Positions 19,925 through 32,735 are shown, counted from the first letter of the stretch. The stretch: 64,000 nt of DNA from Pieris napi (GCF_905475465.1 NC_062245.1:5270001-5334000); one strand, 5' to 3'. The notes: a model not told the origin generated them from the sequence alone. Numbers and translations are program-made.

Positions 19925-21160
19925 GCTTTTAATCTTAACTTAAATAACAGTTAATTCGTCTCCAAGTTCGAAGATTGTGTTCAAAAATCAAACTAAAATA
20001 TACTTATATAATATCTCAAAAAATCTGGGTCTGTGTGAAATATAAAATATGTTTTTGCGATTTCAGTAAGGCCTATTGCTACAAAGCGAACGGTCGCAGT
20101 ATCGATTTTGCCAACCAGTTTGTGGCACGATTCGAAATTCAGAGCACTCTGGTCTTTAAAACTACACTTACGTAATTTGATGTCTTATATTGAAAGCTAT
20201 TTTACTGCGGTAAAGAAAAACGTAGAGGGAATAAGCTTGTATTTGGTTTCGTTAGTATACGAGTAAGTGTACCAGATTTTTGGTATCTAATAATATCAAT
20301 AGGAACTTTTTAATACAATATAGACTATAAAAACTTTCACCATTTAACGTGTGTTTTTAAGAGGTAAAGAAAAAGATAAAGTATCTAACATTTGAATTTA
20401 TTTTATTAAACTTGCTAACATCAATATCGCCTTCGGGGCATAAACATCTTACCTTCAAAGACGTTATCTATACCATACGTCTGTAACCATAATTTATGGC
20501 ACTTTTGTACCCGTTATATAAGAGAACGCCTTTCGTCTTTTTTAAGGAGAATATTTGAAATTGGAATTCCCAGAGGCGGGAATATTAACGTAGGAGTTAC
20601 AACTAGGTCGACAAAAGCTTACTGCAAGTAATATGACACAGTTTATGCACCAACGGCCCTTTTGTGTCTATTTAATCTGTGCTTTATAGGGTTGTCAATT
20701 TACGTTATATGAAAGGTACAAGCGACAGTAAGGTGCATTATTTCTTGTTTGTCTGCTCTCAATTTTACTGAGACCTTTTAATAGAAGCTAGACTTTGTGT
20801 CTTACGAAGCATGATTTTGTATTATTTATGTCTAATGAGCATTCAAGAGCTTCGCATAGATATTTCTTTTATCAAATATGCTTTCGTAGACTATTTTGTA
20901 GATATTGATGCCTTCTATAAAACTGTAATACATTTGATCTATTTTCTCTTGAAATTTTATTGGACTTTTTCACACCTTGGGTTATTTTTTTTAATATTCT
21001 AATAGCCTATGTTTAGCAGAATCCTAGTAGTGAAATAATTTTTCAAATCGCTTCTGTAGTACTGGAGCCTATTCAATGGCAACAATCAAATCATCCTCTT
21101 TAAAATCTTAGTACACAAATAGAAATTGAAAAATCTAAACTTGTCTACAATCAAGAAGAT
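19925..21160. other. unique AT-rich stretch
   Basis: Chance frames only (plus 19975-20175 and 20811-21002, rich in I, F, Y and K). No repeat was recognised. Confidence 0.45.
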
Positions 21161-21161
21161 G

Positions 21162-21648
21162 TTTTTGAAGTGAAACTTCTTTAGACGCGTGAGGATACAT
21201 TTTTACGGAAACGTCACGAAGATGTGCAGCGTTTTTGCCGAAGAAAAGGAGACCGATTGAGAGATAGAGTGAGAAGGGCGAACTACCTTATAGAAATTCT
21301 ATTTTTAAAATTAACATTTCGTAAATCAGTATTTTATGCATTTTTATTTTATGCAAAATAATTTATTGAAATCTCAATTGAAGAACTGTAAATTAAAATG
21401 CCGTGTTTTTAATATCTAAGAAATAAATTTAAAATATTAAATTAATAATTAGTATTAATTTTCGACACTAAATATTTTAATGACAATTAAATTCATTAAA
21501 TTCCTAACATATCTTCCTTTTTCCCTTCCTCTAAGTCTCGGAAATCTAAAATTTTAGATTTGTATAAATATGAACAAGACTTAAAAGTTAGTTTGCCAAA
21601 GAAGTTTCACTTCTGACATGTGGACTTTGTACGCACGCACTTTTTTTT
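21162..21648 (+). mobile_element. MITE-A copy 3
   Basis: Left GAAGTGAAACTTC and right GAAGTTTCACTTC (21601-21613) are exact inverses. The outer right end is ACGCACGCAC plus a T run. The interior CGTCACGAAGATG...CTCTC...GGTAG region matches the minus-strand copy at 60602. No coding sequence is present. Confidence 0.75.
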
Positions 21649-21808
21649 CATTGACTTTGTTGTGTGAGTAATCTATTTACTCCCAGGTTCTTGAGATTGG
21701 TTAGTTTTAGTACTAGTAACTCAACATATATAACTATGACTATGTATAATGCTGGTTCTCATTACTGACATATACTATTTCTGTATGATCTATTATTATA
21801 GTCAATGT

Positions 21809-22040
21809 CAAGTCAAAATCATTTATTAGGTAACAGAATGTACACTTTTGAACGTCGCTTCTAATTTAACATTTACTGCCAGTTCTCAAATCAAGGGCGT
21901 GGAACGGACGAGAAGAACTGGCAATAAACTCTCCGCCACTCTTTTTAATCGCCAAGTTTTTTTTGTTTTACACGATGTTTGTAAGGAGCTGGAACCATTA
22001 CACCATGCTCCACGTGACATCTTAAGTAATTAATAAAAAA
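21809..22040 (+). repeat. unclassified lepidopteran interspersed repeat
   Basis: TCAAGTCAAAATCATTTATT, ACTTTTGAACGTC, ACTGCCAGTTCTC and AGAAGAACTGGCAATAAACT, in order, are phrases I recall from many lepidopteran genomes, usually at LINE 3' ends. The open frame at 21848-22033 falls inside it and is not a gene. No second copy is in the window. Confidence 0.5.
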
Positions 22041-22044
22041 AAAC

Positions 22045-23888
22045 AAAGATTTGTCCTCTATCACTAGTAGGCATGGTGAAATAGGAGCACGCAGTTACAT
22101 TCTCGTGGTAACAACACGCAAAACAAAAAAAACAACTTACAAAAAATATATTCCAATTGTCAATTTGTATGCGTGCTTAAACTTAAACCAGAGAAGTTTA
22201 AAGGTAATTTAAAGGGTATCTTTGGAAACTAATATGTTATATAGGTCGAACTCACCATAAATCTTCACGACTCAATAGCTCGATACAAGCTCGTTTCCTG
22301 AAAAGAAATAGGTTTTTATTCCTATGTTACTATTGCTTGACTAATGGTTTTTGTTATATACTTCAATACAGTACGAAAAAAGTACAGTTTGTTGTAATAA
22401 AAACATAGTTGTATGTTCTCAAATAAAATAATTAAACTAATATTAATACTAACATTGGATGTCATAAAGATGCCCTAACTAAATATTTTAAAGCTCTAAA
22501 GCACTTATGCGTAAAACACATGTTTGAATTCTACGTACAAAATGTCAATTGTCAAACTTGTGGTGGTCTTAAAACCAACGAAGCAAAAGCTTACGTCATT
22601 CCCATACAATTACTTCAGAAGAGCTTTTGTATTACAGGAAAAAGGTATACGCGAGTACGTGTTGCCAATTACATTTTATTACAAATTATAATAAAACTAA
22701 TATATTTAGTTTTCTTACACGTTTGCTAGAGATGCTAAATCTATTATTAGATGGCAACCCTACATAAAATTCTTGGTACATTTTGATTAATATTGGCCGT
22801 CAGACGCCATAATCTGGATTAGCGCCAATTAAGTAGATCGAAGTTCAGAAGCAATCGTAAAATAACAGCGGGATATGCCCTCGTTCGTTAATGGATATAT
22901 CATTGAAGAATACGACTTTATCTATTTGTATACAGTATGCACTGAACAATCATACAGAAACAATCGACGATATACTCTATACGTTAATAAATAGTTTACC
23001 AAATATAAAAAAGAGATGGGACTATAAATACTTACATTAGGAAAGGGACAATGATAGAGGACGTTACATAGAGTTTTCGAAAGGACAATATGGAACTGAC
23101 ACACCTTGCGAGCAACTGAGAAGTGAAGTAAAACCATAATTAAACAAAAATTTTAATAGTACAAGAGATGGAAAGATGAAATAAATCTAAATACAGGCAG
23201 GGTTTGGTCAAGAGTGGGGATGAAAGGGCAGAATGGTAGAGTCTGGAAAAGACCTTTGTAAGGATTGGAAACGGAATTAAATATAGTTTTTTAATTTATT
23301 GTGTGTGAGTAAAAGAAATTTATTTATTTCATTTCACTTTATACGTAATAAACAATTAGTTCCCATAGTGTTGCTGTCCCAAACTAGGTATTCCGTAGTT
23401 CCAAAACTTAGGCAATGCTTTTGGTATTAACTGGACTCATCAGAATACAGTGAAACTTCTCTTTTATTTTTTGTTGTGAATACACAAATTTACTACAATC
23501 TTTGTCTACAGATTTAAAAGGATACTAAAGATAAGGATTATCAATAGGACATTTTATTTGTTTTACAAAAAACTCTTTATAAGTTGGACTATCTAAATTT
23601 TGTAATACAAATGAAACATTATACATAGAAACATCAACTACTAAATGACCTACTAGAGTATCCGTTACAAATTCGTTTCGGGACATTATTGCATTGAAAT
23701 AAACAGAGCGCAAGAATGCAAACGAAATACTTACGACGCAGTTTATGCGAAACGAAAAGACGGAACCTAACCAAATACTTTGGACCAATCAAATCAAACA
23801 AACGAAATGTTTGGTCATTTATAATGCACAGATGAAAATTAAATATACAAGAGATGGTGTCATTCGTCGCTGTTTCATGTTTTTTTAT
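22045..23888. other. unique stretch without a supported gene
   Basis: Frames at plus 22520-22729 and minus 22922-23137, 23525-23788 and 23634-23909 are AT-driven and have no recognisable domain. A GC-richer patch at 22740-22900 shows no structure. Confidence 0.45.
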
Positions 23889-23890
23889 TA

Positions 23891-24012
23891 TATATAAAAC
23901 AGTGGGCAAACGGGCAGCTTGCTCACCTAATGTTAAATAATTATGGACACATAGAAGGTTGCGTAGCCGGGCTTTTAAGAATTGATTTTTCTTAACCTAA
24001 CTCGAAGTGGTC
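23891..24012 (-). pseudogene. LINE 3'-end relic (family L)
   Basis: Read on minus it has TTCTTAAAAGCCCGGC, then the tail TTAACATTAGGTGAGC and GCCCGTTTGCCCAC. Substitutions are many and the coding side is short. Confidence 0.6.
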
Positions 24013-24496
24013 GAATTCCAATTAAAATAACTTAAAAACTAGCTTTAACCAATAAAGTCGTAAAGTTTTATGATTAAAATGCGCTTTGCTAAAGATACAA
24101 AATACAAATTGTTTAAAGTTATGAAACATAAAATATAAAGGTCCACTATCCACTGAATCAAATTACTGTAAAGTCTAGAAACAAAAGCAATTCATCAAAA
24201 CACCGTGGTTTTAATATTTATGTATCAGAGTCGCCGGCTGCACTTTATTAGTTTAATTTCGAAGTTATCCGCGTTGTTGATCAATTGGAAAATACGTCAG
24301 TTCAGGAATAGTCAATAATTCGTAATACATTTTATTCCTGCCTTTCTGAATACGGTATTAATATTATTTTTCTTTTGTAAAAGCTATTAACATGAGAATT
24401 GTTAAATTCTAGATGGTATATGAAGTTTCGTTTTCCGTCAGACTGGGCCAAATATATTGCTGCATAAAAAAGTTGGTCTTCTGTGCTACGGTTTAA

Positions 24497-24528
24497 CACG
24501 ATGTTTTCCTTCACCGTACGAGCTAATT
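24497..24528 (-). repeat. isolated SINE-1 internal scrap
   Basis: About 30 bp match the middle of SINE-1 on minus (TCGTACGGTGAAGGAAAACA). No flanking SINE sequence remains. Confidence 0.4.
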
Positions 24529-24529
24529 G

Positions 24530-25912
24530 AATATATCGAATAAAACATCCATTAGTTGAAGTTGAAATCCACGGGTCGAAATTCGGTAACGACTAACGAA
24601 CGAGTATATTTAAGAAGGTATAAAAAAGTAAGATTATATAATACCTTCCCAATGGTCTCAAATAATTAAACTGTGAACTTTAAATATACTATAAAATTGG
24701 TTATTAATATCCCAATCCTTTATAGGACAAGTTTAAGAAAAATATTAAATCAAGACGTTCTTTAAAGTGTCCGAAGTCGCGATCGATCGATCTCGCTATA
24801 ACATCTCAGAATACTAAGTAAGAAAGTTAGTCTAAATATCTCATTTCAAAACGGTTCTAAGACAAAGTTTCAAGAAGCAATCTTCATAATATATTTTCAT
24901 TTTACAGTATTCTGTCATGTTATCTAAGTTAAATCAAATTCGTTTTTGCAGTGGTATTGTATATGAGAGAAAATCGCTTCTGAATTCAATCATGACAAAA
25001 TTGCTAGCATTTATTCATAATAAACTAAAATGTTTGAAGTTCCTTTACAAATATATTGTGAAGGACCTTTCAGTGAGTTCTTTAGTGAGTCAGGGCCGTC
25101 AGATTCCTCCATTATTTTTAACATGAAGATTTTTCTTACAGTTTTCTCCGACCATAATCTCATAAGCCCATACAAGAAAGGTAAAATAACACTATTTTTA
25201 AAATATCGCTAGTCAAAGCATACAATTTTCTCCAGGAAACAAAATTATGCTCGTTAAATTATTACGTATCATTTCACAGTTATGGAAGCGAATAATATTG
25301 ATATGCGGTTTTTAAAAGAATTATTCTGAACTAGTCCGGCCCACGGCTTTTGTTACTTATAATAATAATAATAAAGCCCGTTTAATTTCTAATCATGACA
25401 AAAAAATGATAATATACAGCTTAGATTTTTACAATTTATACATTATTTTTATCTTGTTATCCTATATATTATATATCTTAACTACCTTCATTATGACATT
25501 GTGTTACTTAAGGCGTAAAAAGTTATATAAAATGGGTCATTTTTGAACATCGACTATCGATAGCAGCTTAGTACTACATAAATATATAATTGAATTATTA
25601 ATTATTTATTTTTTTTCGATTGAATAAGCTATTGTATGGGATTATTACTCTTTCAAAGTTATTAGTCTTTAAAATAAAATGTTACGTCTAGAAACAAGCA
25701 AAGGGAACCTATATTTAAAACTAATTGCACGCCCTTTAAGAGGCAAACTCAGCATGAATTTTACTTAAAAACTAAAATTATCTGATTATAACTGTGACCA
25801 TAATTTAATTAAGTGACCTCCCCGGCTTGGCACACACACCATCGTGACTCTACTCTCTCTTAAAAAATTATTTCCCTAAGTCGTATTTCTGGTTTATATA
25901 TAGCTTATAATG
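24530..25912. other. AT-rich stretch, nothing recognised
   Basis: Overlapping plus frames at 24917-25126 and 25030-25212 lie in different phases and have no domain. No shared repeat was seen. Confidence 0.45.
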
Positions 25913-25926
25913 GTAAAAGAATTATA

Positions 25927-26220
25927 CAATAAACAAAAATAAATCAGTGGCGCTACAACCTCTTTAGGTCTTGGCCTCAGATTTCTGAATCTGTTTGATG
26001 ATCATTTTTTAATCTAATAGGCAAGTAGGTGATCAGCCTCCAGTGTCTGACACACGCCGGTCGAGTTTTGGGTCTCCTCACGATGTTTTCCTTCACCGTT
26101 CGAGCAAATGTTAAATGCGCACATAGAAAGAAAGTCCATTGGTGCACAGTCGGGGATCAAACCTACGACCTCAGGTATGATAGTCGCACGCTGAAGCCAC
26201 TAGGCCAACACTGCCCAAAA
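25927..26220 (-). repeat. SINE-1 with perfect 12-bp target duplication
   Basis: This is a full-length minus-strand copy with all landmarks, from the head GCAGTGTTGGCCTAGTGG to the 3' end TAGCGCCACTGATTT. AAAAGAATTATA flanks it exactly on both sides (25915-25926 and 26221-26232), proving retroposition by LINE machinery. The B box has one substitution. It is the best-dated SINE-1 here. Confidence 0.9.
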
Positions 26221-26234
26221 AAAGAATTATATAT

Positions 26235-27283
26235 TCCTATAAATTCACAAACTTTACCTCTTTATTATATAGATAGCGTTTATTGCAAAATATTGAGACG
26301 GTACTGCGGTACGAGTGATAGAAGGGGTCAGTCAATACTGGGGAAAATTTATTGGCTAACTTACACATCCTTGGAATAGCAGAGTTTGAAGTTAGGGTGG
26401 TTCTGCGAAAGGGAGGGTTGAATTGTAAAACGAGGATGAAATTTAGAAATTCAAAAGTTTATTTTTTAATCGCATCAATACGGTGTCTGAAAAATTACTG
26501 CCTGTAGTCTATGGATAAAATTTTGAAATCATCAAACCTTTTTGGATAAGACCCACAGAGCTTTGTAGGAAAAAATAATATTACATTCAACGATCACAAT
26601 ATGAGCGTCTGAAACCGTGGGGCACTAATTTATTATATGTAGAAGGCAGATCAAACAAGATCCCTATCTAAAGTACCTATTATTCTCAAAGCGAACCCTT
26701 TAATGAACTCAATTCCTGCTAATGAACTTAAGAAGCGCTTTAATATCACTAACGGAATCAGTTTACGACTTATTTCTTGAAACTGATTACGTGAATGCTA
26801 CTTTCTTGTTCCGATGCAATTGTTTCCTTCCTTTATCTTTCCTTATAGATTGTGTATGATGATGAACAGTTCCTACAACCTAAAATGATTCTGGACCTCT
26901 CTTATCACTGTCCACAGTGGCTAAGGGCAAGTTGTATATGTATCCATAGCTACCGAAATAACTTCGATAGCGCGTTTCAGAGTAATGCCGTAGAGCCGTA
27001 ATGTATTAAAAAGTATATTAAAATGCCGTTATAGCGCTATCTATTACCGCATTGTATTTGTAATAATTCCCTCGGTTTTTGCATTTATTACAAATCATTA
27101 TTTAGTGAATTAAAAAGGGGAACCCTTGTTTTTTAATAGTTCAAATATTTATTTGTCAACTTGATGTATCAATCACTGACCACAATTTTTAAAATGTACG
27201 TAAATATTACGTATATCCTGATTTCAATATTCTATTTAAACTTTCCTATATTTTAATAATAATTTAATTCACATATAATTGGC
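26235..27283. other. unique stretch, nothing recognised
   Basis: Somewhat GC-richer around 26860-27060 but without an exon-like frame or repeat. Confidence 0.45.
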
Positions 27284-27284
27284 C

Positions 27285-27460
27285 GTGGGGTTCAAGATTT
27301 ATGTTAGCGCCGAGTAGTACCGGTGAGCCCAGAACTGGTGCTTTCTTCGCTCAGATATGTATCGCAATACAGCGAAGAAATGCTATAATTATACCAGCAA
27401 TAAAGGCACACTGCTACAGGGACCAATTATTATTCAATTTTAATTATTATTACAATTTAG
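27285..27460 (+). pseudogene. LINE 3'-end relic (family C), RT C-terminus readable
   Basis: On plus, APSSTGEPRTGAFFAQICIA followed by IQRRN fits the extreme C-terminus of a non-LTR RT polyprotein, where GxFxxQ-IxxAIQRGN-type endings are usual. The ATG counted as a start (27301) is not a gene start. Related relics lie at 5036-5160 and, on minus, 40690-40795. The clade is not determined. Confidence 0.65.
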
Positions 27461-27817
27461 GTACAGAATATTTTACATACATTGTCATATTAATCATATT
27501 TGTGTGTCATTAATTAAATAAATGATTTTTTTCTTTATAATGATTTCTCTTAACATAGGTTGTAAGATATAAATTCCGATTTCTTATAAGTAGTAAAACT
27601 GCTAGACTGTGTATTTATGAAGTAGATTATTGTTATTAATATAATGTATCAGGTTGTATTGTCCCTGGACACAATGGCAGGGGAGTAGAGTATTATTAAT
27701 AAAAAATAAAAAAACTTCTACGAGTATACAAGGACGGATGATAAGAAATACTACTTATCTACACTACGTTTGTTTAACTAAAATCAATTATATGTAAAAT
27801 AAATCCGAAAAAAATCT

Positions 27818-28077
27818 GTTCGCAATAAATGTCTAGTTTATTAGACATATTTTTTCGGTTTGATACCCATCGAAAAAATATAGGTAAACTTAAACTTAAA
27901 ATATAGGTGAAGAGGTTCGCAATAAATGTCTAGTTTATTAGACATATTTTTTCGGTTTGATACCCAGCGAAAAAATATAGGTAAACTTAAACTTAAAATA
28001 TAGGTAAAGAGGTTCGCAATAAATGTCTAGTTTATTAGACATATTTTTTCGGTTTGATACCCATCGAAAAAATATAG
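27818..28077 (+). repeat. 97-bp tandem repeat, 2.7 copies, two hairpins per unit
   Basis: Units start at 27818, 27915 and 28012; the third stops after 66 bp. The first two differ at only two positions. Each unit holds TGTCTA/TAGACA around six bases and a perfect 10-bp stem TATTTTTTCG/CGAAAAAATA around 13 bases. The near-identity indicates recent tandem duplication. No open frame is present, and no family was recognised. Confidence 0.9.
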
Positions 28078-28079
28078 AT

Positions 28080-28554
28080 TACACGTGCAATACCAATTAG
28101 GTATCTTTAATCTAAGTATAAAATGTATCGTATTTGTAAAAATAAGTATTTCCGTTAAAGAAGCAAGTAAAGAACAGAAATCTTAGTGTTTAAGGCGCTT
28201 TTGCGGACAAAAGCGGGTACTTTTGATGTTATTATCTAGGGAGCTTTTAGCTTTGCGAGATTACTGTAGAACTCTTTGGTTTTTGGTAGTTTTATTGCTG
28301 TATGAAAGGCTTTACGAATTTCGGTCTTAAAGAATAGATGGTAGTAGTATTATTAACAGCTAACAAACCAGTTATCATTTTGTTTCAACAGTATACGAAA
28401 CTGTAAATTAATTAATATCAAAGGAGTAACATTGTTCTCGAGTGTCACGCTCATTTTTATTTTCAAGAATTTATTTAAAAATGTTTTCTCAATACCACCA
28501 TTTTGTATGGTTTTAAAAAGGTCTTCATTTATTTTGTATTCTATTGTTCCTTTA
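28080..28554. other. AT-rich stretch, nothing recognised
   Basis: No repeat or supported frame was seen. Confidence 0.5.
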
Positions 28555-28555
28555 T

Positions 28556-28762
28556 TTAAAGAACAGGGGGCAAACGGGCAGGAAGCTCATCTGATGTTAA
28601 GTGATAGTGCCCGTGGACACTTTCAATGCTAGAGGGCTCGCGAGTGCGTTGCCGGTCTTTTAAGAATTGGTACGCTCTTTTCTTGGAGGACCCTAAGTCG
28701 AATTGTTTCGGAAGTACTTCAGTGGCCAGCTGGTTCCACATAGTTGTGGTTCTTACAAAAGT
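28556..28762 (-). pseudogene. LINE 3'-end relic (family L)
   Basis: On minus this reads TTTMWNQLATEVLPKQFDLG then SSKKRAYQFLKDRQRTREPS, followed by the conserved tail ending GCCCGTTTGCCCCCTG. The frame is fairly well kept, so it is among the younger copies of the family. Confidence 0.75.
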
Positions 28763-28810
28763 ATAATGCTGAAAAAAATTCAATAACAGAATTGCTCAAT
28801 AAAGGTGTTT

Positions 28811-29194
28811 TCTATATATTATATAAGAAAAATGGCCTTCGTTTGAGGCTCCTTCACGCCTAAACCACTGATCGTATCGACATGAAACTATACTATATAT
28901 TCCTATATGGTTTATGGCTATTTATTTTTTAAATTCCAACGTTCCTTTATTTTTTTATTGCTGTTTTACTTTTATGAAAATTTATACATACAGACTTCAC
29001 GGCGGAAACATTTGGGGAGGCTTCCTAGAACCTCAATCGTCAACATCTGTTAAAAACTCGATTTTCGAAAAATTTCAATTTTCTTAGCGGGAAGTTAATA
29101 AGAAGAATAATAAAAATATGAAAAAAAAAATAATTAAACATAAATCTTATTTATTTCCTATTTTAATTCGCCCAGCAAAGCGGGAAACGGCTAG
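28811..29194 (+). mobile_element. small non-autonomous Helitron
   Basis: It begins TCTATATATTATATAAG and ends ACGGCTAG before a T. A 3'-subterminal hairpin (CCCAGC-AAA-GCGGG, one bulge) ends about ten bases before the terminus. The phrase CTCCTTCACGCCTAAACCAC near the 5' end is typical of insect Helitrons as I remember them. It is 384 bp without coding capacity and follows closely on a LINE relic. The base before the 5' TC is T, not the expected A. Confidence 0.65.
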
Positions 29195-29195
29195 T

Positions 29196-29750
29196 AAAGG
29201 AATATATTAAGTGATCCATAAGATTTAGAAATGTCTCCTGCATGCCTCTGAAGCATTATCTTTATATCGTACCGTAGACATATCCTAAGTTCGGTTCAGC
29301 TGTACTTAATAGGAATTATGTCCACAGTGAGTTGGGTTTACAGACGGATCGCTTGTACGCATTGATTTTGGGACTTCTTGCCACAGACTGTTTAAATACA
29401 GACGGTATATTAATAAATATTATATTATGTTACTTGTAAGCATTTTGCAACTTTCAATAAAATAATAGTTTTATTGAGACTTTGTTTTGTTGTGAAACAT
29501 TCAAAAATCGAGTTATGTAAATATTCTAGTTAAAGAAGTTATATTTAAGTCAGAATATTGCTTTCTACAAAAGACTTTGAAGTTCTTCAGGAACTGAAAC
29601 AGTTAGTTATTTTAATTTATATATAATAACTATAATATTTACAAACTACGGCTGCCTTTGGCGTTCAAAAGCCGTCGACCGACACGAGTTCTCTTCCCTG
29701 GTAAGTCATAATGTAATAAATACGCGATTAAGGTTTTTTTATATACAGTA
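29196..29750. other. AT-rich stretch, nothing recognised
   Basis: No gene or shared repeat was recognised. Confidence 0.5.
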
Positions 29751-29763
29751 CGTAGCCAAAGAT

Positions 29764-30009
29764 GCAGTGTTAGCCTAGTGGCTTCAGCGTGCGACTCTCA
29801 TCCTTGAGGTCGACTTTCTAGAGCGCATTTAACATTCGCTCGAACGGTGAAGAAAAACATCGTGAGGAAACCGGCTTGCCTTAGACCCCAAAAGAAAACG
29901 GCGTGCGTCAGGGACAGAAGGCTGATCACCAACTTGCCTATTAGATTGCCAAATGATCATGAAACAGATACAGAAATCTGAGGTGCAGACCGCCATCGAT
30001 TTTTTTTAA
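29764..30009 (+). repeat. SINE-1, B-box deleted, perfect 12-bp target duplication
   Basis: GTAGCCAAAGAT flanks the copy exactly (29752-29763 and 30010-30021). The head is intact (GTTAGCCTAGTGGCTTCAGC), but about 45 bp containing the B box and GGCTGTGCACC are missing, and the last 3' bases are replaced by a T run. The deletion would weaken pol III transcription, if it arose after insertion. Confidence 0.9.
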
Positions 30010-30021
30010 GTAGCCAAAGAT

Positions 30022-32040
30022 AATATTTATTACTCAAGTTTATTCCAAAACATTGTCACCAATTAATCGAATGAACAACTTAGTTATAATTTATATTATT
30101 ATTGTGTTTATTAGTGTGTGTGTATTAAGCTTTATATTCGTGCAACACAATATGTATTGGTTTACCACAAACCACTCGCTTACCAATATGCCAATCACTT
30201 CAATGGAGGTGTCATAAACATTATTACTTCCATTTAAAATAAACATATGTATAGCATTCGCATGACATAAAAATACCTTTATATATTAATTCTTATAAAT
30301 ATACATTTATGGTCGTACTTTATGCTCAAACAGCGAATTAACGTAACGAAATGCCATTAACGCCATTAACGACTCATTTAATAGTCCTTAATATATATAC
30401 TAATTCCGTATACATATGATATATGTTTAAGTGTACTTTACAAACATTTTAGTTCACAAAAAATCAAAGGTCTAGGTTGAAAGTGTTCCAACACAATACC
30501 TTGAGCTATTCAGCCACAAGTGATCCCTATGATATTCGTATTTCATTGATGTCTTTTTAGCTCATTATTAATATATGTGAGGATATGATTCTCCAAAGTG
30601 AATTCACCTGTGATCTTCGATGACGATATTTTACGCAAAGTTCTTAAGTTTTCTGTACCTGACCGTGATTATAGCTTCCCCAGACATCGAAGATAAAACC
30701 ATACAACACCTCTAAGCGTTAACGACTAAGGCAATTAACAACAGCATTTCATGGCGCAGGTATCGTTGTATGCTACAGAGGTGTAACGAAGTCACGAATC
30801 CCAATCATTCTAGCCGTCTTAAGGATATATCTCAATTAATTGTCTCTATGTCACGTCTGCTCTGTACAATATTAGCTTCATCCAATTTCAGTACTCGGAA
30901 ATGCCATTCACATGTCCTAATCCGTAACTTCAGATGCGATTAAGTAGTTCCGCTTTGAATTTACTGCTTAGCGATATTCGAGTTTCCGGCGTCTTGCTAA
31001 GTGTAAACTAAACTTGTTAATAATCGCCTTTATGGTCTGACGGCTAACGCTTTCTACCTATAGATACCTAGGTATATATATATTTGCCACCAAATCACAA
31101 AAACAAATGACAAATGAATGCAATATACTACATAAGGTTACCAAATAGTTCTAAAATTGAAATTCAAAAAAAGTTTTCAGTAGCAATGTTTCTAACTGGC
31201 CAATTCTAAACATTTTCAGTGTTATCCACGTATTCGGTCCCAGTCGGCAAAACAATAATTGTTTGGCACTTACTGATTTAAACAAACAAAAAGAAAACAT
31301 TCGAAGAAACGTGTACCCCAAGCCTCATTGGGGGGTACTCGAACAAAAAAATATTTATAAACTTAGACATACCACCATTCCTCATAGAAAAAAGGGTTTA
31401 AATTATATTTAGAAGGGATACACATTATTCTTTTAATATTTTAAAAATAATATAGCTTCAGGGTTAATGTAGGATTATAATAACAAAAAAATCAGTCTAG
31501 TAGTTTTAAGTTTATTCGTTACAAATACAAATATTTTCCCTTTATAATGTTAGTATAGATAATACATATACAGATTACTTGTAATACTTATATATACAGT
31601 CTCAGGGTGAAATGAAAATATTTGACATTTTTTTTCAAGTACATTAAACTTCAAGTACCTACGTTAAACTTAATATAAATACTTTAAGTAATAAGTAAGA
31701 ATTTCTTTAAGAAAATATACATTTACTCAAGTGTTTAATTTATTCGTTTGTTAATTGAAAAACAAATATGACTCCGACTCAAACGTGAGACAATGTAATT
31801 ACACACAAGGTGACGACATTACAAAAAAATATTTTACAAAAATGTATGATGGTGTAAGTAACAAGCGTTTTTATACACTACACCTAAGAAGCATCCAAAA
31901 TACTGGATTGACACAACTGGTGATTGTAGAGGGCGCGATTACATATTTGTATTAGAGAATAATGAAAAGTATGGAATGTGTCAAATTCTAGATGGTATGG
32001 GGAAATTACTACTTTGAAGTAAAATATTATATTTAAGCGT
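30022..32040. other. 2-kb unique stretch without recognised repeats
   Basis: Composition is more even at 30560-31000, but no exon-like frame with splice borders was found. Plus 31755-31955 is AT-driven and not supported. The lack of repeats over 2 kb is unusual for this window. Confidence 0.4.
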
Positions 32041-32042
32041 TT

Positions 32043-32255
32043 TTGAGGCAGTTTATGCCGCACGCCATCACTATGTGGTACCATCTGCCCCCTAAAGTAT
32101 TTCCGAACCAATTCGACTGAAAGTCCTTCAACAAAACAGCGTACCAATTCTTAATAGGCTGGCAACGCACTGGCGAGTCCTCTGGCACTTAGTGTGCGGC
32201 GGTGGAATTACTTAATATCAGGTGAACCTCCTGTCCGTTTCTTTATCTTATAAAA
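32043..32255 (+). pseudogene. LINE 3'-end relic (family L)
   Basis: The sequence runs TTTTTGAGGCAGTTTATGCC, CACTATGTGG, TATTTCCGAACCAATTCGAC, AGCGTACCAATTCTTAA, GGCAACGCACTGGCGAGTC and CAGGTGAACCTCCTGTCCG. Frameshifts interrupt the RT C-terminus. Confidence 0.7.
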
Positions 32256-32257
32256 CC

Positions 32258-32734
32258 TAATAATATAATCTAAAAAAAAACTATAATAATATTCGTATTT
32301 CCAATCTTATTTTAACCTAACATTAGCAATTTATCGACCCTATAATAGAACCTACATCCCGAAGAATGTTAATAAAAACTGTTGCTAAATAATTTTATTG
32401 CTCGCTCAAATTCATAACTTAAGGTAGCGGTAAAAAAATATTTTCTTTACAGCTCTTAAACACTTTATTACACAGTTTATCTTTATAACTCCCTAATGCT
32501 CTTCTAAAACGGCTTCTACCTGATAAACTGAGTAATTGTATATAACTCTGACTTTATGACAAAAATCTATTTAACGTGAAAAATATGAATATTGTTTTTA
32601 TAATAACTTCTACAAGTTTTAGCGTTACGCTGCCGATGCTATTACTGTCATTTGAAACCTCAGTGAACCGGTGAGAGACTGAAAAGCACCAAGAGTCTCG
32701 TACTGCTGTCGACTGAACTCGAACTGATTTTTCT
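32258..32734. other. stretch without recognised features
   Basis: The minus frame at 32554-32766 runs into a SINE-1 fragment and has no domain, so it is not supported. Confidence 0.45.
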
Positions 32735-32735
32735 A

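Noticed and set aside
21848..22033. 61-aa plus frame
   Set aside because: It lies within a known type of lepidopteran interspersed repeat.
26029..26379. 116-aa plus frame
   Set aside because: It runs antisense through a SINE-1 with a target duplication.
27818..28077. CRISPR-like direct repeats
   Set aside because: The units are contiguous without spacers; this is a eukaryotic tandem repeat.
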